Made by a program: the position numbers and the translations under genes
Shown here: positions 13,201-24,063 of the stretch, piece by piece
Layout of the letters: every line of letters begins with the position of its first letter
Position numbering within the stretch: the first letter of the stretch is position 1
From: Phalacrocorax aristotelis
Taxonomy: Eukaryota; Chordata; Aves; Suliformes; Phalacrocoracidae
Length of the DNA stretch: 64,000 bases
NCBI RefSeq assembly: GCF_949628215.1
Contig: NC_134280.1
Location: forward strand, 51,672,621 to 51,736,620
Reading direction: 5' to 3'
The notes under the pieces: generated by a model
Seen by the model: the letters and a program-made list of their open reading frames with translations, nothing else
The model's database searches: none
What the model was told of the DNA's origin: nothing

Positions 13201-15781
13201 CTGGGGTTGCACCCTGCACTTCTCCCGCTTTCAGGCTGAGCAGAGATCACCCCGTGGTAGGCATAAAGCTTGCTGTAGTGAGCGTGTCTTTGCCTGCTGG
13301 TCTGTTCCCTCCAAAGACAATGGTAGTTCTCATCACAGCATTATTTATTTAAAATGAGTTAATTTCAGAGAAAGCATATCTTAAGAATAATAAAGCAGGC
13401 TATGTGCAAATCTCACTTACCCCTAAGGATTAACATTCCCTGGATCTAGGAAGACATAGCTTCTTCAATCTGTTTCCGCAGAATCGCTCTTTCCAGACAA
13501 GTTTCTTCAGTCAGAGTAACAGATTTTAACCCTTCAGTGGGCTTGTTTGGTTTGGTTTGGTTTTTAATGGGTCTTTTAGTTCCAGCACAGAGAAGGGTGG
13601 CTTATCAGCAGACATTTGTTCATTCCCCTTGTTCTGAGGAATCAGGAAAATCTCTTCCTGAGGACATGATTTAACCAACCCTCTCCCCCACTTGCTTTAT
13701 AGCTTACCCTCGTTGTTACTAGTTGCTGGTGGAGCCGACAGCACTGTGTTCAGCAGAGCAGCTCTGCCACCAAGAGGTGGCAATGCCAATGCCTGTGATT
13801 ACTCATGGGGAGCTTGCATGCCTTTCCCACCGCCCCCAGCAAGGTTCAGGTGCCACCAGAGAGGCCTGATCTAGTTAGGGTGTAATTGTTTTAACTTTTG
13901 ATGGGATGTATTTGCCTTAAGGCAGTGGACAATTTCTGTATTTTGGCTTATATTTTCCTACCAAAGTCATGAATTTAAGAGGAAATGAACTTAAGTTACT
14001 TGGATAAATGGATTTGCAGGTAGCCCATACTTAAGTGGTTTGTGGGACTCGTTCATCTTCTCTTACCGCAGTGGGAGAGTAGGGTATGGTTTGCCTTTCC
14101 TCTCCCTCCTCCTCTGATATTTTAGTAATGCTCTCTTATTTGAAAGCTCTCTCATTCACCTTTAAACTAAGTAAATTAGTATTGTAAATAATTGAAGCAA
14201 AGGTTGATCCCATGGGATGGCTGCAGCAAATGGCTTAGTGGGCAAATGTCCAAGTTCTTCATCTCTGTGAGTAAAATGCTGGCTTCCCCTTTGCCAGCTC
14301 ACAGCATCTGCAAAGGAGTCTGTGTCCAATGTCACTGTTCTGCCTAATATATAATCACACAATGGTCATTAGTTCCTACAAGGAAAGTGGCTTGTCTCCC
14401 TGCTTTGATTTGCCTGTGCATGTCCTGAAGCCTTTGTGGCAGCTAATTGGATCTCAAGCTCTATTGGCATGTGCATCCCTAGGTGGTTGGGGCTTTTTTG
14501 GTCTTTTTTTTTGGTCTGTATAGATGGAGATAACAGGTTGTTAGGACATGAAACACAAATGCAACCCACCTTTCATGTCTCTTGGCAAACAAAGGCTCAA
14601 CAGCATGTATCATGTTAATTAGAATCCTTCCCAATTTAATTATCTGAGGTTATACTGATGGTTGTTGAGGACAACCGAAAGTGATTATCTTTTTTTTAAA
14701 AAAAACCAACTCCCTACTACAAAGGGAGTTTCATTCTGGAGAAGAAATGGCAACTTTAGGTCACGATGGCACCCAACTTTGCTGGTGTCACTGCAGTTAG
14801 GGACGTTAGTATATTTTTTTCCCAACTAGCTTAATAATCTGAAAGAAAAGCTCATTTATATGTAAACAAAAGGTTCCTCCTGCGGAATCAGCATAAGATG
14901 TATCCTGAATGCTGTATAAATAATTAGGTATGCCACAGAAAACATGCACCTTCAGTGTTCACTCACCTGAAATTCCTCCAACATGCTGGTGAGGCTTTTG
15001 TCGCTCAAAATGCATAATCCCAAGCAGAATTGACTTAATATCCTCGTAATTAATTTGCAGTGACAGCCTTTTGTGTATGTAATTGCTTTGATTTACCTGC
15101 CTGGTTTTACCCGGCTCTTTCCCCATGTTTGCCACAGCATTAAAACTCCTCTGAAACAAGAAGTGGCAAGCCAAGAATCCATGTTTCAAGTTTTTATTCC
15201 TAGGTTCACTAGAATGAAACAAGATTTGGGATTTTAAGGAGGTTTAGGACTATATCGTTGAGGAGTGCCCGTGCAGAGGGTACCATACAGGACAGAGAAC
15301 TGGATGTACGCATCCTCCTAAATAAGCAGTCAGCTGTGCTACAGGCTTTGTTCTGCGTGCATAGCTGCACCTTAATATTTTGAGCCTGTACCTCTGAGCT
15401 AGTTATGATGTACTTTATTTAAATAAGCCTGGGGACTTGATGCACAAGTTATTCCGCTGTTGCTGTGCATAAGAACAGATTAGATGGGAGCAGCCTCTCT
15501 GGCTACAGAAAAGCATCCTTTCCCCTTATACCAGCAATGATAGGAAGCTAAACATTCACATTATATGGAACACTGATAAAATGCCTGTCTCTCCCTTGGA
15601 CTTTAAAGGAACCTTTTGGACAAAATCAGGTGCAGTTTGCTGAAAACATTTGAGTTTCCTCTTGCATGAAAAATTTTGAGTTGCAGAGCCTAGTGACTTG
15701 TCATACTTGTGAACTCTTGTTTAAAACAAAGCAGTACTAAAGCTGCTTTTGGGATTCATTGGCATTTTAGTAGTATGCATA
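10206..15781. other. Single-copy intronic sequence
   Basis: No gene was recognised. Noted within it: a perfect 7-bp inverted repeat overlapping a CTCF-like core (13765-13783), a GGTTT-type repeat (about 13541-13563), and an exon-like minus-strand segment near 14967-15060 that ends in a good donor site but lacks a convincing acceptor. Confidence 0.5.
13765..13783 (+). promoter_or_regulatory. CTCF-like core in a short inverted repeat
   Basis: TGCCACC and GGTGGCA form a perfect 7-bp inverted repeat around the loop AAGA (13765-13782). The 14 bases at 13770-13783 agree with the CTCF core pattern CCASYAGRKGGCRS at about 11 or 12 of 14 positions. A single motif match of this quality is expected by chance in long sequence, so occupancy is not implied. 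Confidence 0.25.
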
Positions 15782-16366
15782 TGTCCTGGTTTCAGCTGGG
15801 ATAGAGTTAATTTTCTTCGTAGTAGCAAGTATGGGGCTGTGTTTTGGATTTGTGCTGACAACACTGGTGATAATGCGGAGATGTTTTAGTTGTTGCTAAG
15901 TAGTGCTTACACTAGTCAAGGACTTTTTCAGCTCCCCATGCTCTGCTGGGTGCACAAAAAGCCAGGAGGGGACACAGCCAGGACAGCTGACCCAAACTGG
16001 CCAAAGGGATATTCCACACCATATGACGTCATGCTCAGCATATAGAGTTGGGGGAAGAAGAAGGGAAGGGGGGATGTTTGGAGTGATGACGTTTGTCTTC
16101 CCAAGGAACCGTTATGCATGATGGAGCCCTGCTTTCCTGGAGATGGCTGAACACCTGCCTGCCCATGGGAAGTAGGGAATGAATTCCTTGTTTTGCTTTG
16201 CTTCCACGTGCAGCTTTTGCTTTACCTATTAAACTGTCCTTATCTCAACACAGGAGTTTTCTCACTTTTACTCTTCTGATTCTCTCCCCTGTCCCACCGC
16301 GGGGTGGGCAGGACTGAGTGAGCGACTGCCTGGGGCTTGTTTGCTGACTGGGGCTAAACCATGACA
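15782..16366 (+). mobile_element. Solo LTR of an avian ERVL-like endogenous retrovirus
   Basis: This is a 585-bp LTR beginning TGTCCTGGTTT and ending AAACCATGACA, which are imperfect inverted termini with TG...CA ends. It is flanked by a 5-bp near-identical target duplication, GCATA at 15777-15781 and GAATA at 16367-16371. A five-base duplication fits class III (ERVL-like) elements. A TATTAAA poly(A) signal lies at about 16227-16233. No primer binding site, internal region or second LTR follows, so this is a solo LTR left by recombination between two LTRs. The U3 part contains a full palindromic CRE. The single mismatch in the duplication and the lack of coding sequence mark it as an old, inert insertion. 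Confidence 0.88.
16024..16031. promoter_or_regulatory. Palindromic CRE (TGACGTCA) in the LTR
   Basis: This is a perfect 8-bp CREB/ATF site within ATGACGTCAT in the U3 region of the solo LTR. It is followed directly by TGCTCAGCA, which resembles a MARE/AP-1-like half-palindrome. A second half site (TGACGT) lies at about 16086-16091. The perfect match is seen directly. Whether it acts as an enhancer is unknown. Confidence 0.5.
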
Positions 16367-16876
16367 GAATAGTACAGGAATGTTTCAGTGGCTCCTTTCT
16401 TGCAGCCTGAGCTGTCTGCTGCATCAGGTGCTTTGACACCTGCTTTTGAGCGTAAGCAGGTGCTTGTGGGCAGAAGACAGTAACTGAAATGGCAATTAAT
16501 TGTATGCACAAACCATGGACCCAGGAAAAACTGATTTTAAAAACCCAACCTCTTTGACTTTCTTACTAGCTTTTTTGTTATAAAAACTACTGCAAGTTCT
16601 TGGTTCTTGTCAGAGCACATGGTGGGAGGCTCTTTCTCTTATAGTTCCATCAGCTGCCTGCTCTAGGCCAATGCAAGACGTACTTGTCCTTCCTTTTGCT
16701 TCCTGATGAACCTCAGTTTTACCCTCTCAGTGCCAGGAGGGTTACTGATCCTCTCAGGTTAGTTACTCCATTCCTTGTCTCAGATTCTATACCGGGCTTC
16801 ATGTCCCAGGTTGGTTTTGGTATTCAAATACCTACTCGAAATTATATGTTATTAATTTTATGGCCTGAGTGGAGTC

Positions 16877-16965
16877 AGGTTATTTCTGTTTTACAAATAG
16901 AGAACTGGAACACAAGAGAAACAGTGACTTTTCAAGACTATATAGAAATCCTGTGGCGCAGCTGA
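16877..16965 (+). repeat. MIR-like SINE relic
   Basis: The order 'ttatttctgttttacaaata', 'gagaactggaacacaagag', 'aaacagtgactttt' and 'gtggcgcagct' follows the central part of MIR (a run to 'ttttacagatgaggaaactg', then 'aggcacagag', 'taagtgacttgccca' and 'agagctgg'). It is heavily diverged. The assignment is by remembered consensus and the ends are approximate. Confidence 0.5.
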
Positions 16966-19900
16966 AAGGTCTCACCTCGGTTGACCCAAGACAGCATGTT
17001 TCAGAAATGTTCAGTCTTCTTCCCACTCCCATATCATTTCCTACAACCTTCTGTTCCTGTACTCTCCGCTTTTCCTCTGAAGTTACACAGCCAGTGCCAG
17101 TGCATCTCTCTTGGCATCAAACACTGGTAGAGCTAATAAGTGTTTCAACTAACTTATTGAAGTTTAGAAGATCCATAAAATGATCCATAAAATGAATACC
17201 CCTGACATAGGCTTTTGCAGTCAAACTAGGAAAAAATGATTCACTAAGCAAATCGTTTGTTGTGTCTAAGGAAGCAATTAAAAAACATATTATGTCCTGG
17301 AGTTGTTTCACATTTGGTGAGGAAGTGAGGAAGAGGGAATCACACACAGCTGAGCAAAGCGTCCTGGAGGTGCTGTATAACACTGATGACACTGACAAGA
17401 CATTAGTATATCCTCTCTTAACTGCGAAGCGTCAGCAAAACTCATGCAATGTCTCTTACTTACTAAAATCTTACAAGATTTCTGTTTATAGGCAGATGGT
17501 ATAAGGAAGATTTCAGTGGTGAGGAGAGCACATACCGCTCTTAGCTACTTATAGAGAGGCTTGGGGACATCTCATTTAAAACAAGCCTTACCTATTGGTA
17601 CAGTCAATCTCATCTCTTCTTAGCAGGCAAGCGGGCTTCCACAGATGACCTTATAGATTAGTCACTTTCTGTTTACATTTGATTTCCCACTCCCTGCTAT
17701 TTGTAGAGAATGATTATCAAGGCATTAAATTAAAAGTTTTGCCTGGTGGGAAACTATTGGATATTGTGTCATTTCCTTACAGCCTCTCCTGTTCTGCTGG
17801 AGAGGCAGAGACGTGGGGGAAGCAATCACCAGAAAGGTCAGGAATATTTACTTACCTATATTGAAACACTGCTGAGAGGCTTTGTCCAGTTTAGGGGGCT
17901 TTTTGGGTGGAATTTTTGTTCATGGTGTGGTAGGGAAGCACTGAGGCTTGAAATTAAAAGTCTCTATTTACCTGCAGGTTAGAGAGCTGGGGGACACTGC
18001 TGGCATCCTCTGGCCTTTACCTAAAGACTTTGCCAGAATCTAAGTGACATCTCACGCTGTCAGCAAGCTGAAAAGGAGTTAATAAGGATCTCCCCAAGAG
18101 CCTGCTTTTGGCCTTTATTCTAGAGAGGATTACAGCAAAGCCACCTTCCCTCTGAGTGTGCTGGGACAGTGGAAGGCCTTTGTCTCTTCAGTATTGATAG
18201 AGATTCCGTTTAATCAAAGTCTTGCATCATAGTAGATGTAAATATTGATAACACCTGTGTTCTGAACAGATACGACTTTCTTGTTTGCCCAAGTTTTGCC
18301 CCAAAGCGCTTCCTCCTCCTTATAAACAGCAAAATTACGGGACTGGGCTTCTTAGGGATCAGTACTTGTCTTCTGTTTCATGCCTTAACAGTAAGTAGAT
18401 AAACTCCAAAGCCTTTCATTTAGACAGGGAGTGAATGATCTGTCAGACCATCCCCAGGAACTGAGAAGGCTACTGCAATATCCTTTCTGTAATACAGAGA
18501 TGGAACTATTTATGAGCCTTGCTGAGTTTTTGCAGTGCAGAATGTTTATGTAGTGCTTCCAGCATGTCTGTGTCTGTGCTAAGCAGGGGTTTTGTTGTTG
18601 CTGCTGTTACACAGTTTTTATCTCAGCTTTAATTATTCCTAGGTTGTCATATTCAAGGTAGTCTGACAGCTCTTGGTCCTCTTGAAGCTTCTAGCTTCTG
18701 CAGCTGGGCTTGTCAGCCAGCCAGCCACAATTCTGCTTGGAGGCTCTGGATTTCCGAAGTGATGAAGGGGCAAAGCTGACAGTAAAACAAGCCTTCATGT
18801 AAATTGCTACAGCTTAAGTAGCTGTCCCATGGGAATACAGATTAAGAAGGAACCACTTTTTTATTTGGCCTGAATTTATATGCAGGCTTAAGTAAAATTT
18901 TTTTTAAGGGATGTTTTGTCACAGTTGTAGTTTAGATGAGGCTCAGATAGATCCCTGCCCATTCTCTGTCACTGCATCAGCTGCTTCCAGCCACTTTTCC
19001 TGACCTCTGTGGCAGTTTCTCTCTGGTCCTGCTGCATCTCTTGTAGCTTTCTCTTCTCTAGTTCAAATACTGAGTTTCCTTCATTGCCTGAAGCTCTCTG
19101 GACATGACTTATCTACCTTAGAATGGTATATAGTTTTTAGAAAGCTTTTTTTAATAGGACAATGAGAGATTTAAGAGCCAAATTAGGGCCTAATGGAAGT
19201 CAGTAAGGAAATATTTGTGCTCATTGCAGTGGGAACAGGACCTTACCTTACATAAAGCGCTAGTAATATGCATGCCCCACTCTAAGAAGTGGTTGTCTTG
19301 CAGTCATGGATTGTAGTGGATTAGCACACTAAGCAAAAGGACACATTTAAGTTAGTAGAAACACTGGTGAAATCTGTTGGTGCTCATAAGCATGAGCAAG
19401 CCTCCAATCTGTCTGAAGCCAGAAGTCATAGGAATCAACATGGGTGGGGTGCCAGCTTGAAGCTTACACCTCTCGTCTGTTGACCAATGAATCCCAAGGA
19501 GCAAAAGAATTTTCTCTGCTTCTCTTCCAGACTGATAAAGGGTTCTTACTGCCTAACCTTTCAGAAACTCTTTCTGCTTAGGAGATCTCTGGTATTCCAC
19601 ATGACTGAAAATAGGCATTTAATTTAGGGTAACAATTTGCCTGCTGAGAATTTTTATTATGCTTCATTGTGCTCCTTCACTAGATAGAGGTGTGCTTTGT
19701 GAAGGGACTGGCTTGCGTAAGGGAGAACACAGCAGATACAAATTGCAGAATATTTAATGTAGTACTTATAGTCCCTGTTTTGTGATAGACATTTTGCCTG
19801 GCTGAGGACTGGTAGCACGGAAACAAACAAGAGAAGCTGACAGAGCGGTGAATGCTGGGTGGGATCATTTGTCAGGAGATGTGATGAATCACTGTGGTGC

Positions 19901-20810
19901 AGCATTTCATTTTCAGAAAGATAATTTTCTGAAAAACTCAAATTGAAGGCAGAAGAGACAGCTGGGGGTGTTTTGTGAGTTTTCATTTAAATCAAATATA
20001 CAATTATAATAAAGGCATGTTGAAAAGTTCCTGCTATTCTAAAAATATTTTGAGGAAGAGATAAAATTGTGGTTAGCAAGAAACAGAATGACCTAGAGGA
20101 GCATTTGCCATCTATGCTCCACAAATAGGTGTTGCGTTTTACTTACCCCCTCTGGTCAAAGCCAGTAGGAATCATATGTCTAGAGCTTCAAGCAGTGCTT
20201 CAATTAGGAGGAAAAAATATCCAGTTTAGAACCTTGTGCACATGTTATTCAAGCAGAGGTCAATGTGCTTTTAATAGGACTGCACGTAGGCTCTGAACTC
20301 CTCACAGCCTGAATGAGAGGAGTGGTCTTGTTTAATATCATCTGTGCTCTTCGAAGTCCAAGGCTACTTCTGCATCAAGACTGATTAATTCACGCAGGAT
20401 AACACACTAATAAAAAAGGCTCTATGTAACCGGCTAGAAACAGGGGAGACACAGACAGTGGGGGAACATGCAGGTACCTCAGCACAGCCCCAAGTGGCAG
20501 GAGACCAAAGGCCAATGCCTGCTTCCCTTTTTGCCTGGTGCCAAAGGGCCATAGACTCAGTTGTGCTGTACGAGGTTATTTTTAGTTGATGAAGACCACC
20601 TTTTTGGCCCTGGCATAAGCAAACAGGACAGTGTGAATGCTTTAAGGAGTAGCCTTGTGAAAAAGAGGGTTTAAATCAGCTGCTTTTCAGAGAACAGCAC
20701 TCTTCAGTGCATTTACAGCACACTTGGATAGAAGTTCAGTTAGGAAGTTCAGTAAAGGAGAACTATGTAAAATCCTACATTTACAATCACTCAAATAAAT
20801 ATAAAGCTCT

Positions 20811-20836
20811 GTGTGTGTGTGCGCGCGTGCGTGCAC
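20811..20836. repeat. Alternating GT/GC tract
   Basis: Twenty-six bases alternate strictly between purine and pyrimidine: five GT units, then a GC-rich GCGCGCGTGCGTGCAC end. Such a tract is a candidate for Z-DNA formation and is likely to vary in length between individuals. Confidence 0.8.
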
Positions 20837-23800
20837 AACTGTGTGAGATTTCCAGATACTTCCCGGGTCAGTGGGCACGAAATAAAAAGCAAAGAAATTC
20901 AGAGATACTGGGTCACAGCATGCATATGCCTCTCTCAAAGTTGCAACCTGTGTAGAGATGGGAGATAAAGAAATGAGACACACACGTGGTGTGGCATTAT
21001 AAAAAGCTTATATCCTCTTCCAGGCATCTTCTTTTTAAAACAACAAATAATAATGGGTCATACAGAGTGCATGACTTGCAGGACTTGATGTGGAGGCTTT
21101 TTGAAATAGTGGTGCAAGAACTGGTCACGTAGTGCCTGTTTTTCTGAGTAATGCTCTGCTGTTTACTCAGTTTCTGAAATATGGACCTCTGTTGCCAGTT
21201 GTGCTCCCATTATAAAGGTCTTGAACTCTTTGTGCAGGGAAAGAAGGTTAATTTTATGAGGAAGAGGACTTGCTTTCATTTTGCCTCAGCAGGTTGCTTG
21301 CTAGTGCGTCTTCTCCAGGTAATAGGGAAGGCAGGAATGCTTGGTGAGACAATCTCTTGAGGCCATGTTAAAGCACGCGTGCACTAACAAAACATTGTTC
21401 CTGATCGTGAAGTACTTTATCAATGTTGATCGTAAGTCATTAAATTATTATTAAGTTACTACTATTATTCATTTAAACAGGACATGAAGATTGCATTAAC
21501 AAGGGCAGCCTGTGAGCCCTGGTAAAAGGCATTATCACGCTGAGCCACTGCATTGGTTTGCACAGCAGAATTTGCGTGAGGAAATGCAAACTTTGCATTT
21601 TGCACCCTTTTGGTAGCATGACATTTGTCCTTCAGATAAGCTTCACTGTTTCATTTGACCTTATATCCCTTGTTCCAGATTAGTGGCGATATGAACTGTA
21701 GGCTGATGCATAGCTCTCTCACTTTACAGGGCAAATTTTTTCAGGTGTGATAAATTAATATTCCAAATAGATCTTTCTCTTCTGTCTTCAAGGCAAAAGA
21801 TCTACTAGCTAGATTTCTGTCCCCACCTGCCCTCAGCTATGCTGTTCCTCTTCACCTTTATCCATCTCTGTAAAAGAATTAGCTTTTCAACAATTAATTG
21901 ACCTCACTACCTCTGTAGGGCACCAACTAAATTTCAAAGCCTCTCTTAGACTAGCAACACAACCGTGCCCTTCCATCCTAATTGATGGCTCTGCTCGAGA
22001 CCACAGCAGGTCCAGCTGAGACACAGGGAGCTGAGGGTAAGTGAAGAGCAGAAAGCCAGTTCAATCTAATTCTTAAATGAATGCTAGGAATCCCCCACAC
22101 ATATAAGTTTATAATTTATTGTCTGTAATTTTCTCTATTCTCTCTTTCTAATTCCAAATTTAATGATAGCTTTCAGCTTTGGTTTTCTCTTCTAATTAAC
22201 ATACCAGTGACTATGTATAATCTCTACATAAAGTCAAAGCAGCTTACATGATAATTACAGTGGGAGCACAGCACTCACTGTACGAGATAGTCATCCATGA
22301 GAAAGTTCTTGCACGATAAAGTGCTGAGATTAAGTTGTATATCTGTCTTGTACTGTCCCAAAGCTATTTTATTAGTGTCTCGGCTTGATGGTGGTAGACT
22401 TTTGGGAAGGAAGCAAAAGAACTGGAGAGATCAAGCACAACCCTTTGCACATACAGCAGAAATTTCTTGGACATATTGAACTTTTGAGGTCGTAGTTTTT
22501 CATGGAGTCATATTGTTGAGTAACATTTATCCCAAAATAATTATGATGTAGTGGGTTGAAAATTCCTTTTACACTCTGGAAGATGTTTTGCATCCACCTT
22601 TTTTTCCAGGAGCAAATGAAGACAATTCTGACTGAACAAAGCAGAAGGAAAATCCAAGTGTATGGTAGAAACAGAATACCTTTGTTCCTTCTTTTAACTC
22701 AAAATTAGCATTGGTTGCTTCAGTTTAGACCCTCCTCAGCTGGAACGACTAGTGTCAGAGGGCCAATCACTAGAGAATACACCATGTCTCTCTGCTGTAC
22801 AATATGGAAGAGAGTATGTATTAACTTAGACTGTCCCCATGAAGCAAGCTGTGAATTTAATTCTAGTTTCCTTTTCGAGGGTTGCAGCAGAAAGATCTCA
22901 GGGTGGCACTGTATTTTGCAGTCGGATTTAGAGTAGATTGATGGAGAAGAAAATGGGACAGGTCTGCTCACCCTCCTTGCTATACCTCTCATGTTGAACA
23001 GATCACTAACAGAGACAACCACCCAGGGGAGAGGGGAATGTACAGGCTTATTTGAGCAGCACTATTCAGTGCTTTTCATTTTCAACAGAAAAATCAGCTT
23101 AAACTGTGAATATCTATTTATTATTTACTCCCTTTTTTGTGTTTGCTTGACTGTGTATAATGCGTGTATATGGTTAGACTGGGAGAGAGGTACTTGCAAT
23201 CATTTTGGATACTACCTGGTGGTGACCAGTGGATCCAACAATAGCCTGCTTTACCAGCAGAGACTCTCAACAAGAAAGTACCATCTTCAATTGCAAATGC
23301 CTCTAAAGGAGAACTTTGTGCTTTCATTAAATCAACAAAAATGCATTTATTTAAGAGCAGCTCCATTTAGTAACTAACTTCTTAAATCCTGTCTGTCCTG
23401 AATTTTGGATGTATCATTCCCTGCAGCTTCAATATAACTACGTCCACCCTGCTGTACGAAGTGGGGTACCGTGGCTGATGTAATGAACACAATTCAGGGC
23501 ACCAATACAGTGTTAATGCTGCTGTTGATCTCCCATGAAGCATGGGTGATGCTGAGGGGTACTTGGTCACAATTAAAGATATTAAGCTAAAAAAGAAATG
23601 CTATGGGTAGATTAATGTTTTCATATATAGGCCTCATTTGCAAAAAATGAGTGATTAAACTGAATCCAGCCTCTGTACAGTACTTTGGTGGTTAAGTGAG
23701 AAGGGAAAAGATGCTCTGGAGGTCTCTGATGGAAAACACAAACATTAACTCAGAACAGGAACTCCTCATGTTCTTTACAAAATGCAGATACCTGTAATAG

Positions 23801-23961
23801 ATAGCAGCTCTACTGGAGAAGGGCTTTAGGAAATGTAGGTTAACTTCTTACACATTTCAGTGTAGGACTGTTGTCCACCACCTCCCTGCTCCACGTGCTT
23901 TGATCCTGAAATGTGGTACTCAGCAAATTCTGAGTTTTGTGCTTTTTGCTGTTGGTTTTAG

Positions 23962-24063
23962 ATTGACACGTACGCTCAGCAGGATCTGAAGAAAGGGCTT
24001 CATTTGTATGGGACAGATGGAAATATCGGCCTAACTAATGCATGGAGCATCATTCAAACAGAT
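23962..24063 (+). CDS. TSPAN4: TSPAN4 coding exon, start of the large extracellular loop
   Basis: This is a 102-bp exon of 34 codons, phase 0 at both ends, with acceptor GTTTTAG and donor GAT|GTAAGT. It reads IDTYAQQDLKKGLHLYG, then TDGNIGLTNAWSIIQTD, and aligns without gaps to human tetraspanin-4, differing at only a few positions (for example Arg to Thr at residue 3, Gln to Asp and Val to Ile). Tetraspanin-4 is a four-pass membrane protein that organises integrins and other partners in membrane microdomains and is a marker of migrasomes. This exon encodes helices A and B of the large extracellular loop, just after TM3. TSPAN9, the closest paralogue, differs clearly here (it has NENAKKDLKEG), so the call is TSPAN4. 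Confidence 0.97.

Larger units (their letters stand above)
1..23961 (+). other. TSPAN4: Intron or 5' flank of TSPAN4
   Basis: This is the sequence upstream of the first visible TSPAN4 exon, ending in the acceptor GTTTTAG. I looked for the earlier coding exons (short N-terminus, TM1 to TM3, with the Lys-Glu-Asn-Lys-Cys stretch of this family) and found none, so the segment is most simply one very long intron whose 5' end is outside the window. Apart from the repeats listed separately it is single-copy, AT-rich sequence without CpG islands. The open frames of 60-140 codons inside it are either CR1 or LTR sequence, or show no family resemblance. Confidence 0.7.
16367..23961. other. Single-copy intronic sequence
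   Basis: No coding exon was recognised between the LTR and the first visible TSPAN4 exon. The segment contains the MIR-like relic and the alternating GT/GC tract listed separately. Open frames here (for example 20687-20983 on the minus strand) have no family features. Confidence 0.5.

Noticed and set aside
15903..16121. 72-codon open frame inside the LTR
   Set aside because: It lies wholly within the solo LTR, has no retroviral protein features and is a by-product of LTR sequence.
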